In this document: positions 45,609 through 57,400 of the stretch, piece after piece
How the letters are laid out: every line of letters starts with the position of its first letter
How positions within the stretch are numbered: the stretch's first letter is position 1
DNA from: Neurospora tetrasperma FGSC 2508
Lineage: Eukaryota; Ascomycota; Sordariomycetes; Sordariales; Sordariaceae
NCBI RefSeq assembly: GCF_000213175.1
Contig: NW_009799179.1
Span: 62,001 to 126,000, forward strand
DNA: 64,000 bases
Reading direction: 5' to 3'
Translations under genes and position numbers: made by a program
Notes under the pieces: model-generated
Seen by the model: the letters and a program-made list of their open reading frames with translations, nothing else
The model's database searches: none
What the model was told of the DNA's origin: nothing

Positions 45609-48551
45609 ATGGCTGCTCACGATCCCAGCAAGCAAGGGCTCCTCGGCTCCACGTCCACCGAGCATCACGCCGATTACTCGTCCGACTCCGACGACAACGT
45701 CAACATCAACACCACTCCCAAACGTCCCACCCCCAGACAGAAACAACAGCGAACACGACGCACCCGGCCCACCAACCCAGCACTACCAACCTTCCAACCA
45801 CTGCCCACCCGCAAATCATGGCTAGCGAGACGCAGCAGGTACTGCCTCATCTTCGCCGCCTTCGGGCTCATCCTCTTCGTCATCCTCCTCGTCGGGGGAG
45901 GTCTAGGATACAAGGCTGCTCTCCAAGAACCTCCCTACGGCCTCTCACCACCATGGTATCCTTCTCCAAAGGGTGGCATAGCCGGTACCTGGTATGAGTC
46001 CTACCAAAAGGCTGCCAAACTGGTGTCCAAAATGACCCTGGCCGAGAAAGTCAACATCACCACCGGCGTCGGCTGGCAAATGGGTCTGGCAGTCGGCACC
46101 ACCGCCCCTGCTGTGCTCGTCGGCTTCCCTGCTTTACAACTACAGGATGGACCGCTGGGTATCCGAAATGCGGACAACATTACTGCTTTCCCAGCCGGAA
46201 TCACCGTCGGCGCGACCTGGAATCGTCAACTGATGTACGCCCGTGGTAAAGCACACGCCATTGAGGCCCGTGCCAAGGGGGTAAACGCCATTCTCGGCCC
46301 CTGTGTCGGTCCTCTTGGTCGCATGCCCGCCGGCGGTCGCAACTGGGAGGGTTTTGGCTCGGATCCCTACTTGCAGGGCATCGCGGGCGCGGGAACGATC
46401 AAAGGCATCCAGTCCGAGGGCGTCATGGCGACCGTCAAGCATTTCATTGCCAACGAACAGGAACACTTTCGCCAGCCGTGGGAGTGGGGGTTGCCGAATG
46501 CTATTTCCTCCAACGTGGACGACAGGACATTGCACGAGTTGTATGCCTGGCCTTTTGGCGATGCGGTCAAGGCGGGCGTGGCCAGCGTCATGTGCTCATA
46601 TAACATGGTCAACAACAGCTATGCGTGTGGGAACAGCAAATTGCTGAATGGGATCCTCAAGGACGAGCTGGGCTTCCAGGGGTTTGTCATGAGTGATTGG
46701 CTGGCGCAAAGGGCAGGAGTCAGTACGGCGTTGGCGGGGTTGGATATGACGATGCCGGGTGATGGACTCAGGTGGGCGAATGGCAAAAGTCTGTGGGGGA
46801 AGGAGTTGAGCAAGGCGGTGATGAATGGGAGTGTACCGGTGGAGAGGATAGATGATATGGCTACGAGAGTGGTGGCGGCTTGGTATCAGATGGGCCAGGA
46901 TAATGAGGAAAAGTGGCCAAGGGATAAGGGGCCGAACTTTTCGAGTTGGACGAGCGAACAGATGGGGGTGGTTAGCCCAGGGAGCCCGACGGAGCAGCAG
47001 ACGGTGGTGGTTAATCAGTTTGTGGATGTGCAAGCGAATCACTCGGTTATTGCGAGGCAGGTGGCGGCTGAGGGAACGGTGTTGTTGAAGAACGAGGGTC
47101 CGGTCTTACCACTTAGCCGAGCGGGACTTCGCAAACGCCAAGACGCCAACAACACCCCCGACAGGGTCAAAATCGGCATCTTTGGCGAAGACGCCGGTCC
47201 CTTGCCCGGAGGTCCCAACTCCTGCCCAGACCGCGGCTGCAACCAGGGCACTTTGGGATCCGGCTGGGGTTCAGGGGCTGTGGAATTCCCATACCTGGTC
47301 ACACCTGTCGAAGCTCTCCGCAAGCAGTTCGACTCGTCAAAGGTTGAGCTGCACGAGCATCTATCCAACCAACTTCCTTTTTCACTTTCTGAAAAGGCCG
47401 TGATCGATGACCTTGACCTTTGCCTCGTCTTCGTCAATGCCGATGCCGGCGAGGGCTTCAAGGCGTGGGAAAACGTCCGTGGTGATCGACCTGATCTCTT
47501 CTTACAGAAGAACGGCGATGCTTTGATCCAGGAAGTAGCAGCTAGGTGCGGAGGCGGGTTTAGTGATGTCGTGGTCGTCATCCATGCCGTCGGCCCGGTA
47601 GTGATGGAGCGCTGGATCGATCTCCCCCAGATCAAAGCCGTTGTGTTCGCTAACCTTCCCGGTGAGGAGTCCGGAAACGCTTTGGTGGACGTGCTGTTCG
47701 GTCATGTCAATCCCTCCGGCCATCTTCCCTTTACTATCGGCAAATCGTTAGAAGACTATGGACCAGGCGGACAGGTCCTCTACCTCCCCAACGGCGTCGT
47801 CCCGCAGCAGAATTTCAGCGAAGGGCTGTACGTCGACTACCGATGGTTTGACAAGAAGGGCATCACCCCCCGCTTCGAATTCGGCTACGGCCTGAGTTAC
47901 ACCCCTTTTGAACTCGGTAACGCCACCGTCAAGACTATCCGGCCCAAATCCGCCCTACCTTTTCCTCGTCTTGATGCGCTTGTGGAACCGCCCACCTACT
48001 CAACCGACATCCCTCCGGTCGAAGAGGTCCTCTGGCCTGAAGGCGACAAGGAGATCAGGAGGTTGGACAAGTACATCTACCCGTATCTCTCTGCAGATGA
48101 AGCACACAACGCTGTGGCGTCCAGAAAAGGAGGCAAGAAGTATCCTTATCCTGATGGCTACGACACCCCCGCACCCTTGAGTCAAGCAGGCGGTGACGAG
48201 GGTGGGAACCCCGAGCTCTGGGCGGTTTATGCCCAGGTGACAGTGGACGTGCGGAATACGGGCAAGGTAGCGGGTTCCGTGGTGCCGCAGCTGTATCTCT
48301 CTTATCCTGATTCTCCGAAGGAGTCTGCAAATGGAACGGTGGAGGTGGACTTTCCCGTCAAGGTACTAAGGGGGTTCGACAAAGTCTACTTGGAGGCGGG
48401 CAAGTCGGCAAAGGTGGAGTTTAACTTGACGAGAAGGGATCTGAGTTACTGGGATGTTGAGGTGCAGAATTGGGTGATGATTATGGAGGGGGAGTATACT
48501 TTCCATGTGGGACAGAGTAGTAGGGATTTGCCGGTGTCTGTTACATGGTAG
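45609..48551 (+). CDS. Membrane-anchored GH3 beta-glucosidase (BglE-like)
   Basis: A single exon encodes 980 residues. It should hydrolyse beta-glucosides at the cell surface or in a secretory compartment. A basic, Thr/Pro-rich cytosolic tail of about 78 residues is followed by one hydrophobic segment (about 79-101), predicting a type II membrane protein instead of a secreted enzyme. The GH3 barrel follows from about 140, with KHFIANEQEH in the substrate-binding region and the catalytic nucleophile Asp363 in MSDW. The alpha/beta sandwich and a C-terminal fibronectin III-like domain come next (about 850-970). Length and layout match the fungal bglE group. Start chosen at the ATG at 45609. Several NxS/T glycosylation sites lie on the extracellular side. 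It is divergent from the coactosin gene. Confidence 0.94.
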   Translation: MAAHDPSKQGLLGSTSTEHHADYSSDSDDNVNINTTPKRPTPRQKQQRTRRTRPTNPALPTFQPLPTRKSWLARRSRYCLIFAAFGLILFVILLVGGGLGYKAALQEPPYGLSPPWYPSPKGGIAGTWYESYQKAAKLVSKMTLAEKVNITTGVGWQMGLAVGTTAPAVLVGFPALQLQDGPLGIRNADNITAFPAGITVGATWNRQLMYARGKAHAIEARAKGVNAILGPCVGPLGRMPAGGRNWEGFGSDPYLQGIAGAGTIKGIQSEGVMATVKHFIANEQEHFRQPWEWGLPNAISSNVDDRTLHELYAWPFGDAVKAGVASVMCSYNMVNNSYACGNSKLLNGILKDELGFQGFVMSDWLAQRAGVSTALAGLDMTMPGDGLRWANGKSLWGKELSKAVMNGSVPVERIDDMATRVVAAWYQMGQDNEEKWPRDKGPNFSSWTSEQMGVVSPGSPTEQQTVVVNQFVDVQANHSVIARQVAAEGTVLLKNEGPVLPLSRAGLRKRQDANNTPDRVKIGIFGEDAGPLPGGPNSCPDRGCNQGTLGSGWGSGAVEFPYLVTPVEALRKQFDSSKVELHEHLSNQLPFSLSEKAVIDDLDLCLVFVNADAGEGFKAWENVRGDRPDLFLQKNGDALIQEVAARCGGGFSDVVVVIHAVGPVVMERWIDLPQIKAVVFANLPGEESGNALVDVLFGHVNPSGHLPFTIGKSLEDYGPGGQVLYLPNGVVPQQNFSEGLYVDYRWFDKKGITPRFEFGYGLSYTPFELGNATVKTIRPKSALPFPRLDALVEPPTYSTDIPPVEEVLWPEGDKEIRRLDKYIYPYLSADEAHNAVASRKGGKKYPYPDGYDTPAPLSQAGGDEGGNPELWAVYAQVTVDVRNTGKVAGSVVPQLYLSYPDSPKESANGTVEVDFPVKVLRGFDKVYLEAGKSAKVEFNLTRRDLSYWDVEVQNWVMIMEGEYTFHVGQSSRDLPVSVTW

Positions 48552-49117
48552 AAGGAGGACTGACTGCGGATTACCCCAATAATATGAGATGATGTGATGT
48601 AGTTTTGGCTTGATGTATAATTCTTTGAACAATTGATCGTTTGATTACTTTCTCTATTGACATGGTTTGACAAGGTAGTGGCAATGCTCGCCTCACCTCA
48701 GTTTTCTTGTCAACCTATCTTTCCATCAATGATGTTCTTTTTGTTTCTCCAGCTGTATGGCCATTTATTAAGCTACCAACCCAACCTGCCTTTTGTCTCC
48801 TCGCGTCTCACTGCCTTTCTGTTCACACACCATAGGTAATCACTTGCTTGACCGAAATGGATTGATTGATTGAAGGGTTGTTATTTGCAGAGTTGTCTGG
48901 GCGCAAGAGGAAAGAAATGCTGTCCAAGTCAGACAAACGATGGATTGATGTCGGGGTACGTACCTCCTAGAAGTGGGGAAATCCTGTACACTAAGTCAGA
49001 CAGAGACCCAATGCCAGAAAACACACCCAGGGGTGAATGAACGAACAAAGCCGAAATGGGAAAATGCACTGCCCCGACTGGCTGCATGATTGGTTGGCTC
49101 ATGGCTTTGAGTGGAGC
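48552..49117. other. Intergenic and leader of the bZIP gene
   Basis: About 570 bp. It contains a short GATT repeat near 48860-48875 and several ATG codons between 49056 and 49118 that either belong to the bZIP gene's first exon or form upstream open frames. Nothing else was recognised. Confidence 0.5.
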
Positions 49118-50473
49118 ATGTCGGATGCCCCATTGTCATACCCCACCTTCAGCCCACCGGGTACCACAGATCGTGATCCACTTCTGTAACGAGGGGGGGG
49201 GAGTGCCCTGAAAGGGACCACCCGGGACCCGACGTCTATTTCTTTGCCTCCTTCTTGTCTTCTTCTCCCGATTGACTTTCTCTTCCCTTTCCCATCAACC
49301 ACAACACTCCAGTCTGGTGACTCGGACTGGCAACCCCCTTTGCATTTAACCCCTTCAAGACAATCTTCTCCCGGCCTCGATCGAGAGGCCGTCCATACTC
49401 TGCAAGAATGGCCGCCGCAGCATGCTCAGCAGCCGCCAGCGTCCGCGTCTCGGTCTTCTTCTTCCAGCCTGCAATACTCGTTGCAGGACACGCCGCCCTT
49501 TGACTTTGACTTTTCTTGCGATTTATTGACCGATTACGATTTCCTTCATCAGCAACAGCAACAAGACTTTAACTGGGCCGACCCTCTTCTGTTTCCCGAC
49601 CAACAAGATCTGACATCTCTCGCCTTTCCTATCTCGACTACTACTACTACTACTACTACTTGCGACACTGCTCCAACTTCAACCACTGTCTCGCCCTTTG
49701 CCCCGACATTACCTTTGTCAGTAACACCATCGCCACTCCTCGCCGACACCAACGACATCTTCCAACAACAAGGCTGGGCCGACCCTTCACCATCGGCACC
49801 ACCACAACCGCCCATGCACCTTTCTCTTGACCATCATCACCTTTCCTCCGACGACCCATACGCCGCCGCTTCCCTCAGCCATGTCACCGACACGCTCTCC
49901 ACCACCATGGGCTTGACCATGCCAAGTGGACGGAACACAACAACCCTGGGCATGGACCTGTACAGGACAGCCAGCAACAATTCCGGCAGCAGCAGCAACA
50001 ACATGGGCTACAGTCAACTCAACGCCGCCACCTCTTCCAGTTCTCGCGATCACTCAACCACCCCTCCCACCTCGCAATCTTCTGGCTCCACTTCCCCGAC
50101 AGCATCGACCAGCCATCACGGGCACGGGGGGCAAGGCCATCTCTACCCCGGCCTAACCCTCCCATCTCCCGTCGATGCTTCCAGCAAGCCCAAGCGCGGT
50201 CGTCCACCCGGTCCCAAGAAGCGCGCTCTTTCTCCTAGCGTCGCTGCCGAAGCCGAGCTCACAGACTCTGAGGACATCCTGATCAAGCGGCAGCGCAACA
50301 ACATTGCTGCGAAAAAGTACCGCCAGAAGAAGATTGACAGGATACAAGAGCTCGAGGAGGAGGTGGATCAGATCAAAAAGGAGAGGGACGAGTTGAGGCT
50401 GATGCTGGCCAAGAGGGATGCGGAGGTGGGCATGTTGAGAGAGATGCTTGTCATGGCTAAGCAGGGGCGGTGA
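49118..50473 (+). CDS. bZIP transcription factor, IDI-4/CPC-1 (GCN4) type
   Basis: The main exon ends at 50473 and has no ATG near its 5' end, so a short upstream exon is needed. Model A: 49118-49185 joined to 49360-50473 (393 residues, beginning MSDAPLSYP). Model B: an ATG at 49101 or 49056, donor GTACCA at 49161, acceptor CTCCAG before 49313 (406 or more residues). Both keep frame; I cannot decide between them. The C-terminal basic region KRQRNNIAAKKYRQKK and a following heptad-repeat zipper of about five turns are clear, placing it near GCN4/CPC-1 and the Podospora autophagy regulator IDI-4. The rest is rich in Gln, Ser, Thr and Pro with acidic aromatic patches (FDFDF, DYDFL) typical of activation regions. 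A KRGRPPGPKK patch precedes the basic region and may assist nuclear import or DNA contact. It is a nuclear, probably stress or amino-acid related regulator. Confidence 0.88.
49636..49661. repeat. (CTA)n/(TAC)n microsatellite in the bZIP coding exon
   Basis: About eight ACT units encode a poly-Thr run in the activation part of the bZIP protein, outside the DNA-binding domain. Confidence 0.85.
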
Positions 50474-53400
50474 CGTACCTGAGAGATCTGTATTGGGGTT
50501 AAAGGGCAATGACTGATGATATAGGCAACGGAAGACACAAGTCAGTTGTTAGCAAGGCGTTCTTTTGAGATGGAAGGACATCAGGGATGGAGGATTATGA
50601 TTCGACTCAGACGATGTCGGCTCTTCTTAATTGACATTTGTGTTTCTTTTTCCGCATTGCAGTTTTGATCTGACTCCTCGGAATAGGGAACGTGGTTGCA
50701 TCATGGTGAATGTGAAGTGTGCTGATATTTTGTCGTTGACTTACCCGTGATGAAGTGCTTGTTTCCCACTGTGTTTGACTTGGTGGTTTACAGATGGCGA
50801 TATGAGGCTCAACGAAGGACAATGGATAGAACTTGTGCTTCATTCATTTCCCAAACCGTCTACTTGAAGCTATTTACAATTGGGATATCCTACCAACAAC
50901 CCTCACGGGCTTCAAACATACATCATGAATCATAGCAGATTCATCTACCATCACCGGAAGAACGAGGTAGCTAGCCGATCGTTTATTGAGTGCCTTGCAT
51001 CTGCCCCGGAATGCTTACAGGACATCAATAACCGCACCATCTACCTAGACTAGCGATGGGAACAATATCCTGTCGTTACCGTCTTTCATAAAACTACAGA
51101 CACCGTCAAGATGTCCATACCAATGTCCCTGTTGAAGGTTCAGTTACCTGACCCAGCTGCCTTGCAAAGGGAAAGGAGACGACCCGGGGAGTACCAAGCA
51201 CGGGCCTTCACTACAGTAACAGTTTCCCTATCAAAGCTACGAGCAGAACTGTTAGAGGCATGGAACTTAAGCCGTACCATCCGCCAAACCTAGGTACGAT
51301 AGAAGGCACCAACTGCGCTCAAACCACGCACTAGAAATCGCGGATGAAATGGGCTCATCCAGTTCCACTTGTTTCGTGTAACCACTTCCTCGGAAATAGG
51401 GACAACACGAGACTTCCATCCCAATCTGTAGAGGTATGCATCTCTCCCGTGCAGTCTCACCGCGTCCCAATTACAACGGCAGCCAACCATTGATTGGCTC
51501 CTGACTAACACAAGACGGGATGAATGATGGTTGATGCAGGATGAACCAACATGAATGCAAAATGATTGCAAATGAATCATAATAAATCATTTAGTAGACT
51601 TACCCCCGCGGGGTGAAGGGCCAGAAATTGGGGTAATAGTGGAGTTAGGTGGAAGTTGGAGAGCAGCCCGCCGGGCCGGCGGCGGCATGGAGGGCAGTGG
51701 GGGACCCGACGGGAGCTGAAGAGAGCTTTATCCTTTTTGAGATTAGCGAGATTGGTGGGGGTGTTGTGGTGTCAGGTACACAACACTTTAACTATAAGTT
51801 GTGCATGGACACAGTAGTGTACATAGGTAAGTACAGGATTTTAAGCTTAGCCACTAAGCATAACTGAATTGAACCCTCGATTGCCTTGTCAAATGGTCTT
51901 GTACATTATGCGCGGATGTTGGGATGGCTGGAATGGGATAATGGTCATGTTTGATCTGGTGTCTTTGGTCGTGAGATTGATGCCTGGGCTTTCATCGTTT
52001 CCGTTGCGGCTCGCGGTTTGGCGGTCCTGAAACCTGTCTCGATTGTACTGGCGCCTGGGGGTTGAGGATGGGCTTGGCTACGTTCCTTCCACGAAGATTC
52101 TGGCAGTGGTAAATGCAGTGAGCAAAATGCCTTCTTGGCGTCAGCACCTCGAAGAAATTTGAGCCAGAAAAAAGCAATGGCCACAACCACGTTTTCTTAT
52201 TGTCTTAGGTGATGCCGTGGAACGCAACCGTGTAACCGTGGGGTGTGGTGGTGGATGTTGATTTCTAATGTCCTGCGGCGTTAGGCGTTTAAGGTTATCG
52301 CTCTCTCGAGTCTTGACGTCGTTGATGAGCTGCCGTCGAATTCTGCACACGGAATTAATAATCGGAGTACACCGCTTGCCGGCATATGAGTTGTTAGTGT
52401 GGCACCTGCATTATACAAGATTCAGGGGGTGTGAGGGTGTGAAAAGCCACCTTCTTTTGTATGAGATTCAAGGTTACCGCCATGCTGCTATTCACCGCGC
52501 TAACATTTGGATTGCTGGCAGAGGCGTACATGCCGAAGAAGTTGTATGTTTGTGGTACTGAAGATCCACACGAGGCTCCGGGTTCAATGGATTTTTGACT
52601 CTTGCAAGATTGGCGTTTTTGTCTCTGATAATGGCGTAACTCCGATGATGGCGAAGAACGACGAACACATCGGAACGGTTTACTCAATTGTGCGAACATG
52701 GAAAGCTTTATGTTTACTCTCACGACAGCAGCTAAGCGCCGTCACTATCATTCATTATTGCTGTTTACCCTCCGCAACTGAGACTCATCATAAGCGAAAT
52801 CCCTCCGTCCTCATCGCCGGCATTGGAGTCCGGGAAAGGTTTGGTAATCGGGAAAAGTCAACGGCATTCATTTCAACTCAAATTGCCTTCAAGACTGACC
52901 AGTTTGAAATGTGCAAATGTTGAGTGCGAAACCGAAGCGCACAAAGGGCCGTGTGCGGACTGCAGTGCGGGCTGAGACAGCGGCTCATGGCTGTCAGATA
53001 GGGCCGCCATTGCAGGCGCAAAGTTCTGTTGCGGCAGGGGCAAGGGGGGAGATTGTTTTCCTCTTTTGGGCTTACAAATTCGAGCCTCCCGCCCGCCAAC
53101 CCCACCTTGTCTTATCTCACTGCTTTTTTTTCTTCTTTTTCTCGACAAGCTTTTCATTTGTTCCCATTCCATCCAACCCAATTTCGACATCAAAATTAAT
53201 AAAAATGCCATTCCGTCATGATTCAGGATGAATGGCGCAAGAGGGCCAAGATCTTCCATTTGTCATATACCGATTCTGCACCCACCCAAAAGACCCAATT
53301 AATGGAGACAACGATGGAATTAGGTTTGTGGGAGGTCTGCAAACGGCCAATGGCTAGGAGATAACCGGCCTTTTCGGACTTATTAGAGGTTTTTCATTGG

Positions 53401-54463
53401 TCGGATTCCTGTCTGGGCACAGACCACATCAGAGACACAACCTTCCCTTCGAATAACATCTGAGACGAGCAGGTTGCGCATGCATTATCTAGTGTATGAA
53501 CAGGTAGGTGTAGGTACTGCTGGGTTGATCTGACGGTGATATCCATTTGCTGCATTCAGCAATAGACACATGGTTGTTGTTTTTTCTTTTTTGGGTCTAT
53601 CGGGCAACCCCCTTCCCTGTATCACCAATCCGCGCCGTCCAGGCAACCCATCATTTCCTAATCCAGGTGGAGATCAATCTTGAGTCTCTCCGTGATGACA
53701 ATTCCAAAATGTTCGAGAACTCTCAACGACCTTTACGGAAGTAGTGTAGTGTAACATGGGAGGATGCATCTGATATATACTTGACATGTTGTCCTATCCT
53801 TCTTGGTTACTTGGATCAAGCACCACTCGACGTTTGACAGCTCACAGACGGACTGGACATTCGGTGTTGACTTACATCGATTGGAGAGGCTGGTGGTTCT
53901 TGCATACCTATCTCAGTACTTAGTACGGGACCACGGCAATATCTGCACTGTTGAAGAAGCAAACTAACATTTCATCGACCCACCCATTTGAGGAAAAAAG
54001 ACTGACAGTCCAGGTCCCCCCCTCCATCCTTGGAAGTCCCGGGTGTTTTACCGTCTTTTCAGCCCTTTTGTTCCTTCTTCTTTTTCCCCTTTTCGGATTT
54101 CCCATCTTGGGGGCCCTTTGATTGGTCGCCACTGGGATCGACAACCAACACATAAGGCAGGCACACACTGCTTGTTGGTGAATGGAACTTTCCGGTCTTG
54201 ACACAACTCAGTCGGAGATAAAGTAAGACTCGATCCTTCCTGCCTTTTCTCCATTTAGTCCCTGACACGACATGGGACATTTTTGCTGACAGACTGCAGT
54301 CATTCCTTCCCAGGAAGCAAAAGTTCTTCGCTTCTTCTTTTTTTGACTATTTTCCCACCCTAATCAACCATTTTCTCACCGACACACACACAACATCACA
54401 GACAAGTGTACAACACCAAACGCAGGAACAAGTGGAATCCTCCACAAAACATACCGGCCCATC
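50474..54463. other. Long gene-poor region between bZIP and ABC transporter genes
   Basis: About 4 kb of normal composition with no supported gene. A perfect GC palindrome CCCCGCGGGG lies at 51604-51613. At 53100-53230 a pyrimidine-rich tract runs into an ATG with an A-rich context and tiny open frames, followed by a 41-codon frame starting at 53232. This could be a small gene start or a non-coding transcript but has no recognisable motif. Sequence from about 54300 looks like the ABC transporter leader. Confidence 0.5.
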
Positions 54464-57400
54464 ATGCTCGGCCATCAGTCCGAGGAGGCCTACCGTCGAA
54501 GCGCTGCCAACACGCTTCCCAACGAACTCCACCACCGGGCCAGTCGTGACGATGATGAGAAGCCCGAAGAGACAAACCCAGAACTCAGCACCTCGTCGAT
54601 ATCCCACCATGGCGACGGTGATGGCGACGGCGCCTGGGGAGAGCGCGATGTCGGCGGGCCTGTCGACAGGGAGGCTGCCATGCAGGAATTCCAAGAGCTG
54701 CAACTAGGTCTTTCACGCTTGAGCAGGGAGAGATCGACAGCATCAAGACCATCTTCACGCCCGGCTTCGAGGGCATCTCGCGCCTCTCGCGCCACCAGTG
54801 GAGGGAGACCAGATGGCTTGTTCAAGCGCTTGTCAGTTGCCGTGAGCAACGCCATGGGCGATGGCAAACCCCAGGACCAGGACGATTCCGAGGACGAAGG
54901 CGATAACAGAGACGTTTCGTCCAGCGAGCGTAACAGCGGCGACGACTTTCACCTCGAGCAGTTCATGCGTGATGGCCATCTCGAGAAGCGCAACGAAGCC
55001 GGCGAGTCCACCAAAAAGGTCGGTGTTGTCTTCAAGAACCTCACCGTCAAGGGCGTCAGCACCGGCGCCACCTTTGTCCGAACCCTTCCCGAAGCCATCC
55101 TGGGCACCTTTGGTCCTGACCTCTACCGCATTCTCGGCAACTACATCCCCGCTTTGCGCTTCGGCCGCCAACCCGAGCTTCGCACGCTTCTCAACAACTT
55201 CACCGGTGTCGTCCGCCATGGAGAGATCATGCTCGTCCTTGGTCGTCCAGGCAGCGGCTGCAGCACCTTCCTCAAGGTGGCCGCCAACAACCGCGGAGAT
55301 TACGCTGCCGTCGAGGGTGAAGTCCACTACGGCGGCATCTCCGCCGAAGAAGTAGCCAAAAAGTACCGCGGCGAAGTCGTGTACAATGGCGAAGACGACA
55401 TCCATCTGCCCACTCTCACCGTCGAGCAAACACTCAAGTTCTCCCTCCTCAACAAGACCAAGAAGCGCCTGCGCGGCGACGTGGAGCTGATCATCACCGC
55501 TCTGCTCAAGATGTTCGCCATGTCGCATACCCGCCATACCATCGTCGGTGACGCCTACGTTCGCGGCGTGTCAGGTGGCGAGCGCAAGCGTGTCTCTATC
55601 CAGGAGTCGCTGGCGACCAAGTCGTCTGTCGTCTGTTGGGATAACTCTACCCGTGGCCTCGACGCTTCTTCTGCTCTCGACTATGCCCGCTCTCTGCGCA
55701 TCATGACCGACGTCAGTGACCGCACCACCATCACCACGCTGTACCAAGCTGGCGAGGGTATCTACGAGCTGATGGACAAGGTTCTTGTCATTGACGAGGG
55801 CAGGATGCTCTATCAGGGTCCGGCGTCCAAAGCCAGACAGTACTTTATCGATCTCGGTTTCCACGCGCCCCCTCGCCAAACCACCCCCGACTTTTTGACC
55901 TCCATCTGTGACCCCAACTCTCGCCAGTTCCGCCCCGGCTGGGAAGACCGCTGCCCCAAAACGGCTGAAGAACTCGAAAAGGCTTTCCTCGCCAGCGAAG
56001 CCTACCAAGACGTCCTCGCCGACGTTCGCGACTACGAATCCCACCTCCAAGAAACCAACCACGCCGACACCCATGCCTTTAAGGAGTCTGTTGTGTCGCA
56101 AAAGTCCCGCCGTGTCTCCAAAGAGTCCAACTACACCGTCTCTTTCTTCAAGCAAGTCGCCGCCTGCACGCGCCGCGAGGCCTGGCTGGCTTGGGGCGAC
56201 AAGCAGGAACTGCGGACCAAGTTCTTCATCATTATTGGCTGCGCTCTTGTCGTCAGCTCTCTGTTCTACGATTCCCCCTTGGATACTTCCGGCGCTTTCA
56301 TGAGAGGCGGTACCACCTTCTACAGTATTATCTTCCTCGGCTGGCTCCAGATGGGAGAGCTGATGAAAGCTGTTAGTGGAAGGGCGGTGGTGGAAAGGCA
56401 CAAGGCGTATGCTTTTTACCGACCATCGGCTGTTAATCTCGCTCGCGCAATTCTCGATTTCCCCTTGTTGCTCATCCAGGTCATCGTCTTCAGCTTGATT
56501 GTCTACTTCATGACGGGGCTGGACCGCGACCCGGGCAAGTTCTTCACCTACGTCCTCTTGATCTTCACGACCACGTACTGTCTGACCGCCTTGTACCGCA
56601 TGTTTGCCGCAATAAGTCCCTCCATTGACGACGCAGTGCGGTTTGCCGGGCTGGCTCTCAACCTGATCGTCATGTACTGTGGCTACGTCATAGCCAAGCC
56701 CGTCATGCTCGGCCAGAAGATCTGGTTCGGCTGGTTGTACTATGTCAGTCCTGTCGGCTACTCGTTCGAGGCCGTCTTGACCAATGACTTCCACGGAAGG
56801 CAGATGCAGTGCTCGCCGGGTATGTTGGTGCCCCAGGGCCCTGGCGTCCAGCAGCAGAATCAGGGATGCACGCTGCCGGGTGGTATGCCAGGGGATGACA
56901 CGGTGAACGGAGATGCTTATCTCGCCCAGCAGTTCCAGTACACGAGGGGACACTTGTGGAGGAACTGGGCGGTCATCATTGCCTTCTCTGTACTCTATCT
57001 GCTGGTTACCGTGTTGGCGACTGAGAAGCTGTCCTTTGTTGGCGGTGGCGGCGGCGCGCTGGTGTTCAAAAAGACTTCCAAGGCCAAGAAGAACTTGACG
57101 CTCGGCAACCAAGGCCAGCATGACGAAGAAAAGGGCAGCTCGAGGGGCTCCTCCACCGACGACATCGGCAAGAAAACACCCCAGGGCCCATCTCGCAAGG
57201 ATATGGATGGCACCATCGAAAAGTCCCAGAAGGTCTTCACGTGGGAGAATGTCACTTACACCGTTCCCACGCCCCAAGGCCCCAAGCGTCTGTTGAACAA
57301 CGTCACTGGCTACGTCAAACCAGGCGTCATGGTCGCGTTGATGGGTGCCTCGGGAGCCGGCAAGACGACTCTTCTCAACACGTTGTCTCAGCGCCAAACC

